Shown: positions 8,580-18,589 of the stretch, piece after piece
How positions within the stretch are numbered: position 1 is the first letter of the stretch
Layout: every line of letters begins with the position of its first letter
Origin: Bryobacteraceae bacterium
GTDB taxonomy: Bacteria; Acidobacteriota; Terriglobia; Bryobacterales; Bryobacteraceae
Assembly (NCBI GenBank): GCA_025055455.1
Contig: JANWXD010000012.1
Span: forward strand, 30,167 to 94,166
Direction of reading: 5' to 3'
Length of the DNA stretch: 64,000 nucleotides
Notes under the pieces: generated by a model
What the model was told of the DNA's origin: nothing
Databases searched by the model: none
The model's input: the letters and a program-made list of their open reading frames with translations, nothing else
Made by a program: the position numbers and the translations under genes

Positions 8580-9263
8580 TCAAGGGTTGCGGGCTGTCCA
8601 CCGTGCTGACCCGGAGGGCCGCTGACTCACGGCCGCAATCCGCCCGCAGCCCGTAAGCGAGGAGCATTCGGACCCGCTGGGCCGCGGTAGGCCCGCTCCT
8701 CGAAGCCGGGCTGCTTCAGGTCGGTTGGGCGACGGGCTCCGAGCGACCGGATCGAAGCCGCTCGGGGATCCGAAAGACGAGGAGGACGCAGACCAGGATT
8801 CCTGATGGCTCGCGGATTCAGTGGCTTGGTTCGATCCGGCGAATAGCCATGTCAGAAAGGCGGTCACCAGGAAACCTGAAAGGGCTGCCAGGCCGAGAAC
8901 CGCCATCCAGCTCCAGTTAGAGCTCGTCAACACGAGCAGTCCGACGGCTCCACTCGTCAGCCAGCCGAGTCGCCTGCAGGCTTGGCGAATGAGAAAGCGC
9001 TTGGCCTCCAGCGGCAACACTTGCCGTTCCAGCTCGGCGATGGGGTTGCTCCAAGGTCCCCGCGCCAACTCCGATGGCCCCTGGAAGGGATGTAGCCGGG
9101 CCCCGATCGTCCCGATGTAGATCAACCCCACGAAGCAGGCGCCAGACCACCACCATACTCCCTCGGCCAACAGCGCCACCGTGCTCACCACCAGCACAGC
9201 TTCGAGCGGCATCAAGACCGTCCGCTCGAAGCGGGTCACAGGTTCGATGGCGGGAGCGCTCAT
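8580..9263 (-). CDS. Hypothetical membrane protein (C-terminal part uncertain)
   Basis: Two hydrophobic hairpin-like stretches (VLVVSTVALLAEGVWWWSGACFVGLIYIGTIG; MAVLGLAALSGFLVTAFLTWLF); Ser/Arg-rich tail may be out of frame. Confidence 0.5.
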   Translation of the reverse strand: MSAPAIEPVTRFERTVLMPLEAVLVVSTVALLAEGVWWWSGACFVGLIYIGTIGARLHPFQGPSELARGPWSNPIAELERQVLPLEAKRFLIRQACRRLGWLTSGAVGLLVLTSSNWSWMAVLGLAALSGFLVTAFLTWLFAGSNQATESASHQESWSASSSSFGSPSGFDPVARSPSPNRPEAARLRGAGLPRPSGSECSSLTGCGRIAAVSQRPSGSARWTARNP

Positions 9264-9372
9264 GGCTCTCTAAGGATCAAGGTGGTTTGGGCATGCGGCA
9301 AATCTCACTTGAGTTCCCCGCCGATAGCGCCTCGCCGTGTGGCCGACGGCTGGCCTTCCGACCCCGTGTCTG

Positions 9373-10611
9373 CTAGGAACTTCCTTGCGAACGCTCGATC
9401 GCCCGGATAGCCATCCACAATCCCGCCATCGTGACGGCGATGGTGACCAAGGAAACCGCAAGACCGATGCGGCGGCGGTTGCGCTCTTCCAGGGCCGCCA
9501 CGCCGGCCCGGTAGGTTTCGGCTGCGAGCTTGAGCCCGGTTTCGACGGGTTCGCGAACCGCCTCGATGCGGAACGCGTGTACGGCGACCCGGGCTTTGAT
9601 CCAGGCCTCCTCCGCCTCCTGCTGGCGGATCTGAGCTTCCGAGACCTCCATGCCGGAGCTGGCGGCGCGCTCGAGCATCGCCCGGGCGCGATCCAGCGAG
9701 GCGCGCAGGTCGTTGATGAGCCGCGCCATCTCCGCGCCCGCGATAGCGCCGCTGGAGTCGGGATCGTGGCATTGCGCGCAAACAGATTTTGGGCCGGCTA
9801 GCATCGCCGGCGACGGCTTCAACACTTCGTGGTTGCCGTGGCAGACGATGCATCCCGCCATGCCCATGCTGGCGAACACCGGCTGGTGAGGGCTCTTGTT
9901 GAACAGCTCCTCGAGCAACACGTGACAGGTGCCGCAGACGGCGGCCACGGAGGAGACCCCGGGTGGCGTGGCGCCGTGGTTGCCATGGCAGGAGGCGCAG
10001 CTCGGCGCAGACAGATCGCCGCGCTCCGCCAGAGCTTGCCAGTGCACGCTGCGGCGGTACTTGTCAAACTGGTCCGTCGGAATGCCGTACTTGGCCATGT
10101 ACCCGGGATCGGCGTGGCAGCGGGCGCACGTGTCTGGAAGGCGGAGCGGGTGCACAGGCGCCCGGGCGTCTTTGACGTTGCGGATGTCGTGGACGCTGTG
10201 GCAGTCGATGCAAGTCGCTGCGGCTGTGTCTCCCTGTGCGATGCGCTGGCCGTGGACACTGGTGAGGTACTGCGCGTATTGATCCACCCTCTGGCGAGGA
10301 TTGTACTTGTGCATCAGGGAGGCGTCGCTGTGGCAGTGGGCGCAAAGCTTCGCAATCGCCGCTCGCGAAATCTTTCCGCGAAACCCGCGGCGCGGGCTCA
10401 TGGAGAGGTGAGGGTCGTCGCTCGAGGGGTCGCCACCGTGGCAAGCGGCGCACCCGAACCCATGCCGTGCGTGGACGTCGGCTTTGTACAGAGCAGCGGG
10501 GCGCTGGAGCGGACCCTCCAGAACGGCGTGACACTCCCAGCAGGAGTCCTTCGCCTCGGCGGGTGGCGGCAGCCCCAGAGGAACCAGCACGGCCGCGAAG
10601 CGGAGCTTCAT
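9373..10611 (-). CDS. Multiheme c-type cytochrome with nine CXXCH motifs, signal peptide and C-terminal TM helix
   Basis: CWECH, CAACH, CAHCH, CIDCH, CARCH, CASCH, CGTCH, CIVCH, CAQCH; C-terminal [21 protein letters not shown]. Confidence 0.92.
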   Translation of the reverse strand: MKLRFAAVLVPLGLPPPAEAKDSCWECHAVLEGPLQRPAALYKADVHARHGFGCAACHGGDPSSDDPHLSMSPRRGFRGKISRAAIAKLCAHCHSDASLMHKYNPRQRVDQYAQYLTSVHGQRIAQGDTAAATCIDCHSVHDIRNVKDARAPVHPLRLPDTCARCHADPGYMAKYGIPTDQFDKYRRSVHWQALAERGDLSAPSCASCHGNHGATPPGVSSVAAVCGTCHVLLEELFNKSPHQPVFASMGMAGCIVCHGNHEVLKPSPAMLAGPKSVCAQCHDPDSSGAIAGAEMARLINDLRASLDRARAMLERAASSGMEVSEAQIRQQEAEEAWIKARVAVHAFRIEAVREPVETGLKLAAETYRAGVAALEERNRRRIGLAVSLVTIAVTMAGLWMAIRAIERSQGSS

Positions 10612-11702
10612 CGCCAGTACCCCAAGGCGGAGAAGGTGGAAAGATAAGCCAGCAGCGCCACGCCCGCCCCCGTGACCAGCCGCGTCCGAATTTCGCCCTG
10701 GCGGTTGGTGGCCCAGAACGGCAGCAGCGCCCAGAACACGGCGAGGAGGGCAAAACCGATCAGTCCGAGCAGTTCTCCCTCGATGATCCACACGTGGCTC
10801 GGCAGCAGCTTCAATGTGTAGAACAATGCCAGAAAGTACCACTCGGGGCGGATGCCGGCCGGCGCAGGCGCGAACGGGTCGGCCTTCACGCCTAGCTCCC
10901 ACGGGAAGATGGCCGCGAGCGAACCAAGGACGCCCAGAGCGGCATACCAAGCCATTAGTTCCCGGAGGAAAAAGTTCGGGAAGAAGGGCATCTGCGGGAT
11001 CGGAAGGCCGCGCCGGCGCGACTCGGCCTCCAGCTTGGGAGGAACGCTGATACCGTGCTTTTGGACAAGCGCCAAATGGAACAGCAGAACCAGCGTGGTG
11101 ATTGCCGGCAGCACCGCGACATGGAAGCCGAAGAAGCGGGTGAGCGTCGCTCCGCCGACCTCCTCACCGCCGCGGAGGAACCGGGCCAGCGGCGGACCGA
11201 TGCCGGGCAGGCTGGCCACCATGTCCGCGCCCACTTTCGTAGCGAAATAGGCGACCTCGTTCCAGGGAAGCAGATAGCCGCTGAAGCCGAAGGCCAGCGC
11301 CAGAGCGAGCAGCACAATCCCGCTTAGCCAGGTCAGCTCCCGCGGACGCCGGTAGGCATGCAAGAACACCACGCTGAACATGTGGATGAAAGCCGTGAGA
11401 ATCATCAAGTTCGCGGCCCAACTGTGGATGGAGCGCACCAGCCAGCCGAACTCCACCCGGGTCATGATGAACTGCACGCTCTCGAAAGCCTCGGCCGGGG
11501 TAGGCCGGTAATAGAGGAGCAGCAGGATGCCGGTGAGCACCTGAATGACAAACAAGAACAGCGTGATGCCGCCGAAGTAGTACCAGATCGTGGCCGAGTG
11601 CAGGGGAACGGTCTTGTGTCGGAGGAACTCGCGGACGGCCGAGACTCCGAGCCGTTCGTCGAGCCAGTTTGCGGCGCGCCGGCGCGTCGCAGCAGAAAGC
11701 AC
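10608..11702 (-). CDS. Cytochrome b (bc/b6f-type, N- and C-terminal domains fused)
   Basis: [70 protein letters not shown]. Confidence 0.93.
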   Translation of the reverse strand: MLSAATRRRAANWLDERLGVSAVREFLRHKTVPLHSATIWYYFGGITLFLFVIQVLTGILLLLYYRPTPAEAFESVQFIMTRVEFGWLVRSIHSWAANLMILTAFIHMFSVVFLHAYRRPRELTWLSGIVLLALALAFGFSGYLLPWNEVAYFATKVGADMVASLPGIGPPLARFLRGGEEVGGATLTRFFGFHVAVLPAITTLVLLFHLALVQKHGISVPPKLEAESRRRGLPIPQMPFFPNFFLRELMAWYAALGVLGSLAAIFPWELGVKADPFAPAPAGIRPEWYFLALFYTLKLLPSHVWIIEGELLGLIGFALLAVFWALLPFWATNRQGEIRTRLVTGAGVALLAYLSTFSALGYWR

Positions 11703-11712
11703 GAACCCTCCT

Positions 11713-12165
11713 TCAGACGCGCCGTGCGATGACGACCTCGCCGTCCCGAATCCGTACGGCGTATTCCTCCAGCGGCCTCGGCGGCGGCCCGGCTACCACA
11801 CGCCCGTTGAGATCGTAGATCCCGTTGTGGCAAGCGCACCAGATGTCGTGGCCGTCGGGGCGGTACTGCACCGTGCAATTAAGGTGAGTGCACACCGCGC
11901 CGAACGCTTTCCATTCGTCCTCCGCTACGCGGATCAGCAGCACGGGCCGGTTGCCGAAGCGAACGATGGTGGAGCTGTTGGGCTTGAGCTGGTCCGCCCG
12001 GCCCGCGCTGACTTCGTTCACGGCCGCCTCCGGGATCCGGGGCGGGTTCATGAAACGGATGGCCGGATAAAGGAACGAGATGACCGAGGCGGTGAACCCG
12101 CCGCCGAGCAGCCACCGGATCAAACTGCGACGGTCTTCAGCCACGGCGCGCTCTATTGCAGACAT
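11713..12165 (-). CDS. Rieske [2Fe-2S] iron-sulfur protein
   Basis: CTHLNC ... [12 protein letters not shown] cluster-binding boxes and N-terminal TM; start at [13 protein letters not shown]. Confidence 0.92.
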   Translation of the reverse strand: MSAIERAVAEDRRSLIRWLLGGGFTASVISFLYPAIRFMNPPRIPEAAVNEVSAGRADQLKPNSSTIVRFGNRPVLLIRVAEDEWKAFGAVCTHLNCTVQYRPDGHDIWCACHNGIYDLNGRVVAGPPPRPLEEYAVRIRDGEVVIARRV

Positions 12166-12419
12166 TAGTTCAACTACACGAGGGCTGTCAAGGAAAATCG
12201 GATCTGAGTATCGGAGGCCCGCGCCGCGGAGTGGGGCAGCCTTCAGGCTGCTGCCGGCTTCGGCCGGGCTTGCGTTGACTCCGGCCAAACCAGCCGAATC
12301 GGCAGCCCCAGACTCCCGAGTCCGGCAGCAACCCTCCAGTCGGTCGTGTCATCTGCTGGCGCGCGTGGGTTCCCCTCAGAGTCCTTCGGCGAGTTTGCCA
12401 GAAGGAGCCCGCTTCCCCT

Positions 12420-12947
12420 TCAGCGCTTCAGAGCGTCCAGAACCCGCGCGGTGAGTTCGTCGATCAGGCGGGGCATCGCGGCGTCGAGGGCCAAGGTGAC
12501 CGCCGCGCGGACCCGTTCCGGATCGGGGTCGATCGGTCCGTTGGGCGTGGAAACGGCGGCATAGATCTGGCGGGCGGCCCGCGCTGCTTCCACAAGCGGG
12601 CGGATGGTCTCGATCACCACAGAGGCCTCGAACGGCTTCTGAAGGACAGCATCTGCCTGGCAGCTACGTAGCTCCGCTTCGTCGATCGGATCGAGGGCGC
12701 CGGCCGTGAGCACTACGCGGACGTGGCGGTGTGCAGGGTGGCTCTTGACGTAACGGGCGATTTCGTACCCGGATCGCTCCGGGAGCAAAGCGTCCGCCAC
12801 GACGAGATCGGGATCCACGTCGGCCAAGCGCACCACAGCGGCCGCGCCGTCCGTGACCGTGACCACCTCGTAGCCTTCGTCCCGCAGGATCCGCTCCCCC
12901 ATCCGCTGCGCATGGGGGCTGTCGTCGGCCAGGAGGATGCGGCTCAT
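12420..12947 (-). CDS. Response regulator receiver protein
   Basis: ILLADDSP, LVVADALLPERSGYE, VVLTAG, VLQKPFE. Confidence 0.85.
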   Translation of the reverse strand: MSRILLADDSPHAQRMGERILRDEGYEVVTVTDGAAAVVRLADVDPDLVVADALLPERSGYEIARYVKSHPAHRHVRVVLTAGALDPIDEAELRSCQADAVLQKPFEASVVIETIRPLVEAARAARQIYAAVSTPNGPIDPDPERVRAAVTLALDAAMPRLIDELTARVLDALKR

Positions 12948-12958
12948 TTAACGGAAGA

Positions 12959-14143
12959 TTACTCGTTGTTCCGGCCGTCGTTTTTCTTCTGCTCTCTCGA
13001 TTCCGGAGCCCGCGGAGTCTGACCTCGCCCCTGCGGCGCGGCTTCCTGCGGCGGATTGCGCCGCGCATCCGGTTTGGTGTCCAGAGCGGAAGGACCGGTG
13101 ATCGGGGCCACGGTGACCTCAGCGCTGACGGCGCCTGCGCCTTCCGCTGCCGCCGGCACGCTCACCGGCAAGGTGGGCCGCAGGGTCGTCATGATCGGCT
13201 CGCCCGATTTGGCCGCCGCCCGCACGTCCGGACTTTTCCGGAAAATGCCCCAGAAGTGGCTCATCAGTCCCGGCTTCCGGTAATTCTCCAGCTCGTACTT
13301 CATGCGCGCCAAGGCGACCGGATCCGGCTCCGGAATCGGCTGCTCCATCTGCTCGAGCTTCCGTTTGGCCTGCTCGACGAGCGGACTCAGCGGATAGTCT
13401 CGGACGATCCGGGCGTAGGCCGCCGCGCTGCGGTCGCGGAACCGGGGGCCGAGTTTTTCATAAGAGTCCCCCAGCTTCCAGAGCGCCTGGTCCGCTTTGC
13501 TGTACAGCCGGTAGTGGTCCGTGAGAGCTTGCAGACGGTTCGCGGCCGGCACGTAACTGCCCTTGGTGTGATAGAAGGATCCCACCCGGTATTCGTGTTC
13601 GGCAAGGACTTCCTGGATTTCCCGGAGCCGCTGCTGCGCCTCCGGCACGAACTTACTGTTCGGGAACTGCACGATCAACTGCCGGCATTCGTCTTCGGCC
13701 CGCAAGGCGCGCATGGTATCGCGATCCGGTTTTTCCATCTGCCGGTAATGGATCATGCAGACCTTCATCTGGGCTTCGGCGGCTTCCTCCAAAGTGGGAT
13801 AGAAAAGAATGAAATCCTTGTATTCCGCTTCGGCCTGAGCCAGTCCGTGGGAGCCGCCCTCGCGGAACCAACTGTCGGCCAGCGCCAGTTTGGCCTTCGC
13901 TAGGAATTCGCTGGTGTCGTACGTACTGATCAGAGTTTGCAGCGTCAGTCGCGCTACCTCGTAGCGCCCTTTTTCAATGTCCTGGATCGCCTTGTCGAAC
14001 AGGATCTTGTCAGGCTGGAGGGTGTCTTTCGTGATCGGGTTTTCGTATTTTTTGCGGCGAAAGCCGCAGGAAGTCAGCAGACCCACCGCTACCAGGCAGG
14101 CCAGCAAGCGACCCGCGAATCCTAGAGACCCGTTGCGCATCAC
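12959..14143 (-). CDS. bamD: Outer membrane protein assembly factor BamD-like lipoprotein
   Basis: Lipobox LLTSC; TPR repeats with KDFILFYPTLEEAAEAQMKVCMIHYRQMEKPDRD typical of BamD/ComL. Confidence 0.8.
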   Translation of the reverse strand: MMRNGSLGFAGRLLACLVAVGLLTSCGFRRKKYENPITKDTLQPDKILFDKAIQDIEKGRYEVARLTLQTLISTYDTSEFLAKAKLALADSWFREGGSHGLAQAEAEYKDFILFYPTLEEAAEAQMKVCMIHYRQMEKPDRDTMRALRAEDECRQLIVQFPNSKFVPEAQQRLREIQEVLAEHEYRVGSFYHTKGSYVPAANRLQALTDHYRLYSKADQALWKLGDSYEKLGPRFRDRSAAAYARIVRDYPLSPLVEQAKRKLEQMEQPIPEPDPVALARMKYELENYRKPGLMSHFWGIFRKSPDVRAAAKSGEPIMTTLRPTLPVSVPAAAEGAGAVSAEVTVAPITGPSALDTKPDARRNPPQEAAPQGRGQTPRAPESREQKKNDGRNNE

Positions 14144-14152
14144 GCCTCCTCC

Positions 14153-14827
14153 TTAAACGCGAACTGCCGTGGCCTCCCGCGCTAGCCTCTGCAACTCTGA
14201 AAACGCCGCGCCGGGATCGGGGCTGTGAAAGATTGCCGATCCGGCGACCACCCAGTTCACACCGGCCTGCACCACTTCGGCGATGTTGTGCTGGTGAACG
14301 CCGCCGTCGATTTCGATGGGTACGCGGAGCCCCAGTTCACGCCGGCGGCGATCCAGCGCCCGGACTTTATCCAAGGTGCGTGGGATGAACTGCTGGGCGC
14401 CGAAACCGGGGTTCACGCTCATCAACAGCACGAAGTCCGCCAGCTCCAGAACTTCTTCCAACATTGTAACGGGAGTGGCCGGATTGAGCACGACTCCCGC
14501 GCGCGCCCCTTCGCTTTGGATCAGCCGCAACGTGCGGTCCAGATGCGGGCAGGTTTCCTGGTGGACGGAGATTTGGTCCGCCCCTGCTTCGACAAACGGG
14601 CCGATGTAGCGCTCCGGCTCCGCGAGCATGAAGTGCACGTCCAGGATCATGCGCGTGACGTTGCGGATGGATCGGACCACCGGCGGACCCACCGTGAGGT
14701 TGGGCACGAAGTGGCCGTCCATGACGTCCACGTGCAGCATGCGGGCGCCGGCGGCTTCCACTGCGGCGATCTGCTCCCCCAGGCGGGCGAAATCCGCCGA
14801 CAGGATAGACGGCACCACTTCCACCAT
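14153..14827 (-). CDS. rpe: Ribulose-phosphate 3-epimerase
   Basis: VPSILSADFARLGEQI, HVDVMDGHFVPNLTVGP, MSVNPGFGAQQFIP, EIDGGV. Confidence 0.97.
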   Translation of the reverse strand: MVEVVPSILSADFARLGEQIAAVEAAGARMLHVDVMDGHFVPNLTVGPPVVRSIRNVTRMILDVHFMLAEPERYIGPFVEAGADQISVHQETCPHLDRTLRLIQSEGARAGVVLNPATPVTMLEEVLELADFVLLMSVNPGFGAQQFIPRTLDKVRALDRRRRELGLRVPIEIDGGVHQHNIAEVVQAGVNWVVAGSAIFHSPDPGAAFSELQRLAREATAVRV

Positions 14828-14840
14828 GGCTGCGGGAAAC

Positions 14841-16019
14841 TCAAGTCGATGGTATCACAGCGGCGAAGAACCCATCGCCCGCAACCACTCCTGGGATGCG
14901 GCGCACCACCCGCTCGGGAAGCCGTCCCAAGACCTCCTCGACGACTTGTTCGTTTTCCTCCGGCTCGAGCGAGCAGGTGCAGTACACGAGCAACCCGCCC
15001 GGGGCCAAGAGCTCCAGGGCGTGGCGCAGCATGAGCACCTGCCGGTGGTGAAAGCCGAGTAGGTCTTCCGGACGCAAGCGCCATTTGATTTCCGGATTCC
15101 GCGCCAGAGTGCCGGTCCCGGAGCAGGGTACGTCAAGCAAAATTCGGTCAAAGCGCCGCCCAAAAGGCAGGGGCCGTGTCGCGTCGAGCACAACGAGCGG
15201 GCAACCGAGACTTTTCAGGGGAGTCAAACGGCTCAATGAGAGGTCGCAGGCCACGGCCCGGACGCCGGATTCCAGCGCTTGAGCGGTCTTGTTGCCGGGC
15301 GCCGCGCACAAATCCAGAAAGCTCAAGCCGGCTTCGAGCTCCAGCAAGGGAACGATGGACTGCGAGCCAATGTCTTGAATGCGGAGGCCTTCCGGCTCGC
15401 CGGCCACGAGGCGATAAGCTCCGGGGACCTCGGACGGCTCCAGGCAAACGCCGGTCGGCGGGCCCTGTCCGGTGAAGCGCACCCAGGTGCTCGGAGTTTC
15501 GAGCGCCGCACGGGCGATCTGATCGGCGACTGCGGCGCCGTAGAAACGGTCCCAGCGTTCCAGCATCCAGGCGGGAATCGAGAGCGCCGTGGCCCGATCG
15601 GGCCAGGGCGGCGTCTCGGTGGTGCTCTTGCGGAGCACCGCGTTGACTAGCCCGGCTGCGGCCCGGCGCACGGGTTTGACCAGGGCAACGCTTTCGTTGA
15701 CCGCAGCGTGGGCGGGCACGCGGTCAAGGAACAGAATCTGATAGAGACCCATGCGCAGGGCGGCGCGCACCTCGGGGTCGAGCCGGCTCGAGTCCCGTCC
15801 CGACAGATGCCGGATCAGGAAGTCCAACTGAGCCTGCCGCCGGAGAACCCCCAAAGCAATTTCATAAGCGAGCGCCGCATCACGGCTGTCGAGCCGGTGA
15901 GTGTGCTGGCGCAGAAGGTCGTCGGAGTGGGCGCCGCGTTCCACCCTCAACAGGACGCGGAATGCGGCGGTGCGCGCAGGCGAGATGGAGCTCAGACGGG
16001 GGCCGAATCGCCGGTTCAA
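14841..16019 (-). CDS. rsmB: 16S rRNA (cytosine-C5)-methyltransferase RsmB
   Basis: NusB-like N-terminus, FLDLCAAPGNKTAQAL, LLDVPCSGTGTLARNPEIKWR, CTCSLEPEENEQVV. Confidence 0.92.
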   Translation of the reverse strand: MNRRFGPRLSSISPARTAAFRVLLRVERGAHSDDLLRQHTHRLDSRDAALAYEIALGVLRRQAQLDFLIRHLSGRDSSRLDPEVRAALRMGLYQILFLDRVPAHAAVNESVALVKPVRRAAAGLVNAVLRKSTTETPPWPDRATALSIPAWMLERWDRFYGAAVADQIARAALETPSTWVRFTGQGPPTGVCLEPSEVPGAYRLVAGEPEGLRIQDIGSQSIVPLLELEAGLSFLDLCAAPGNKTAQALESGVRAVACDLSLSRLTPLKSLGCPLVVLDATRPLPFGRRFDRILLDVPCSGTGTLARNPEIKWRLRPEDLLGFHHRQVLMLRHALELLAPGGLLVYCTCSLEPEENEQVVEEVLGRLPERVVRRIPGVVAGDGFFAAVIPST

Positions 16020-16034
16020 CCCCTATAATAAGAC

Positions 16035-16826
16035 GTGGACCTCGAAAAGCACTTGCTCCGGCGGGTGGGCGAGGCCATCGGCCGCTTCCGCATGATTCGA
16101 GACGGCGACCGGGTGGCGGTGGCCCTGTCCGGGGGCAAGGATTCGCTGACCCTGCTCGAGCTGCTGGTGCGCCTCCAGGCCCGCGCCCCGGTTCGGTTTT
16201 CGGTGTGCGCCTTCACCGTGGAGCAGGGCAAGTTCCTTCGCCCGCTGGCGCCGCTGGCGGAGTGGCTCCACAGCCGCGGCGTGCCATGGACCTGCTACCG
16301 GGACGCAGCCTCCTTCCAGCTTCTTGAAGACCAGCCGGATCACGGCTGCGATCTGTGCAGCCGATATCGCCGCCGCGCGGTGTACGAGGTCGCGCGCGGC
16401 CTCGGAGCCAACGTGATCGCCTTCGGGCACACGGCGGACGATTTCTGCGAGGCGCTAGTGCGCAACGCCATGTTCACGGGGCGGCTGAGTGCTCTGCCCG
16501 CCGTGACTTGGTCCCGCGATCGGGAGTTCCGTCTGGTGCGGCCCTTGGTGTTCGTCACCGAGGAGCTGACGCGGCGCTTCGCCGAGTCTTTGGGCGCGCC
16601 CCTGATCCCGTGCGGCTGCAACCAAAAGACCGGCGCGGTGCGGGAGGCGATCCGCGGCCTGTTCGCCCAGTTGCAACAGCAGCACCCGTATGTGAAAGAG
16701 ACCATGCTGGCGGCGATGGGCCGGCTGGAGCCGGCGCGCCTCCTGGACCTTCGTTTCCTGAACCTGGACGGTGAGCCCGCGCCGGAGACGGGCGAACCGC
16801 TGGTTTCGATCGTTACCGAGTCGTAA
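16035..16826 (+). CDS. TtcA/TilS-type ATP pyrophosphatase, tRNA 2-thiolation family
   Basis: PP-loop VALSGGKDSLTLL, CDLCSRYRR, GHTADDFCEALVRNAMFTGRLSALP. Confidence 0.85.
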   Translation: MDLEKHLLRRVGEAIGRFRMIRDGDRVAVALSGGKDSLTLLELLVRLQARAPVRFSVCAFTVEQGKFLRPLAPLAEWLHSRGVPWTCYRDAASFQLLEDQPDHGCDLCSRYRRRAVYEVARGLGANVIAFGHTADDFCEALVRNAMFTGRLSALPAVTWSRDREFRLVRPLVFVTEELTRRFAESLGAPLIPCGCNQKTGAVREAIRGLFAQLQQQHPYVKETMLAAMGRLEPARLLDLRFLNLDGEPAPETGEPLVSIVTES

Positions 16827-16953
16827 CAATGACGGCTTGACTGCGGTTCGGGCGGCGGCGACATAATGTGAGTCTCCCTGTGGTTCGTGAGCGCTCGTAT
16901 TCTGAGACGCAGCAACACCCGATTTCGGCAAGCAGTGGAGGCATGAGAACGCC

Positions 16954-17577
16954 ATGGGACTGATCCCGCGCGAGGAAGCGTTTTTCGACTTGTTCGAAAA
17001 GTTGTCGGAGAAACTGCAAACGGCGGCGCGGCTGCTGGTGGACACGACCGAGCACTTTGACCACCTCAACGACAACGCCATGCGGATGGAGCGCCTGGAA
17101 CACGACGGCGACCAGGTGGTCCATGAGATCATGGCGCGCCTGTCGCGCACCTTCATCACGCCCCTGGATCGGGAGGACATTCACCGTCTGGCTTCGGCGC
17201 TCGACGACGTGCTGGATTTCATCGAGGCCACCACCGAGCACTTTGTGATTTACAAGATCCGCGAAGCGACGCCGCCGGCCCGGGAGCTGGCTCAGGTCAT
17301 CGCGAAGCAGGTCGAAGAGATCGCCTCGATGATCGCCCAGTTGCGGAAGCTCGAGCACAAGAACATCAGCCAGCACTGCATCGAGATCAACCGTCTGGAA
17401 AACCAGGGTGACCGGATTCTCCGCGGCGCCCTGGCGGATCTCTTCAACAACCACAACGGCGCCTCGCCGCTCGAAGTTCTCAAGTGGCGCGACCTGTACG
17501 AAATCATGGAGGCGGCGACCGACAAGGGCGAAGACGTCGCCGACGTTTTCGAAAGCATCGCGCTGAAGAACGCGTGA
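16954..17577 (+). CDS. DUF47/PhoU-like phosphate transport accessory protein
   Basis: FFDLFEKLSEKLQTAARLL, EHDGDQVVHEI, NRLENQGDRILR; directly upstream of a PiT transporter. Confidence 0.9.
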   Translation: MGLIPREEAFFDLFEKLSEKLQTAARLLVDTTEHFDHLNDNAMRMERLEHDGDQVVHEIMARLSRTFITPLDREDIHRLASALDDVLDFIEATTEHFVIYKIREATPPARELAQVIAKQVEEIASMIAQLRKLEHKNISQHCIEINRLENQGDRILRGALADLFNNHNGASPLEVLKWRDLYEIMEAATDKGEDVADVFESIALKNA

Positions 17578-17592
17578 GCGGAGGCCGGCGTC

Positions 17593-18579
17593 GTGGAACC
17601 CGCCACCGTCATCGTGTTGCTGTTGATTCTGGCCGCCGAATTTGTCAACGGCTGGACGGACGCGCCCAACGCCATCGCGACGGTCGTTTCCACGCGGGTC
17701 CTCTCTCCGACCCGGGCCCTGCTCATGGCCAGCGTCTTCAATGTGCTCGGGACGATGTCGGGCACAGCCGTGGCGGCCACGATCGGCAAGGGGATCGTCA
17801 AGCCGGAAATGATCAATGTGTACACGGTGGGCGCGGCCATGGTGGGCATCGTGGTCTGGAGCACGCTGGCGTGGTACTACGGTCTGCCCACCAGCGAGTC
17901 GCACGCCCTCATTGCGGGATTGAGCGGCGCCGGTCTGGCCACGGCCGGCCCGAGCGTGCTGCTGTGGTCCGGCTGGCAGCAGGTCCTCATCGGCCTGGCC
18001 TTCTCAACCTTTCTCGGCTTTCTGGGTGGCCTGGGGCTGATGGTGCTGATTTACCGCACCTGCTTCCAGAAGACGCCGGGCTGGATCCGCCGCGTCTTCG
18101 GGCGGCTGCAAGTGCTCTCGGCGGCGTTCATGGCCTTCAGCCACGGTTCCAACGACGGCCAGAAGTTCATCGGAGCATTCACTTTGGTGCTGGTGCTTGG
18201 GGGCGTGTTGCCGGAATTCCGCGTGCAACTATGGGTGATCTTGTTGTGCGCCGTAGTGATGGGTTTAGGGACCGCGGTGGGCGGCTGGCGCATCGTGCGC
18301 ACCATGGGCTTGCGCCTGACCAAACTCGAACCGGTCCATGGCTTCGCTGCGGAAACGGGGGCGGCTCTGACGATCGAGCTGGCCAGCCGGCTCGGCATCC
18401 CCCTGAGCACGACGCACACCATCAACACCGCCATCATGGGCGTGGGCGCCACCCGGCGGCTGTCGGCAGTGCGCTGGGGCGTGAGCCGGGACATCGTGAC
18501 GGCATGGATTCTGACCTTCCCCGTGTGTGGACTCATCGCCTGGACCACGACCAAGATCGCGTTGGCCGTGTTCCAGTGA
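17593..18579 (+). CDS. Inorganic phosphate transporter, PiT family
   Basis: EFVNGWTDAPNAIATVV, FMAFSHGSNDGQKFIG, STTHTINTAIMGVGATRR. Confidence 0.95.
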   Translation: MEPATVIVLLLILAAEFVNGWTDAPNAIATVVSTRVLSPTRALLMASVFNVLGTMSGTAVAATIGKGIVKPEMINVYTVGAAMVGIVVWSTLAWYYGLPTSESHALIAGLSGAGLATAGPSVLLWSGWQQVLIGLAFSTFLGFLGGLGLMVLIYRTCFQKTPGWIRRVFGRLQVLSAAFMAFSHGSNDGQKFIGAFTLVLVLGGVLPEFRVQLWVILLCAVVMGLGTAVGGWRIVRTMGLRLTKLEPVHGFAAETGAALTIELASRLGIPLSTTHTINTAIMGVGATRRLSAVRWGVSRDIVTAWILTFPVCGLIAWTTTKIALAVFQ

Positions 18580-18589
18580 GCCGACCGGC

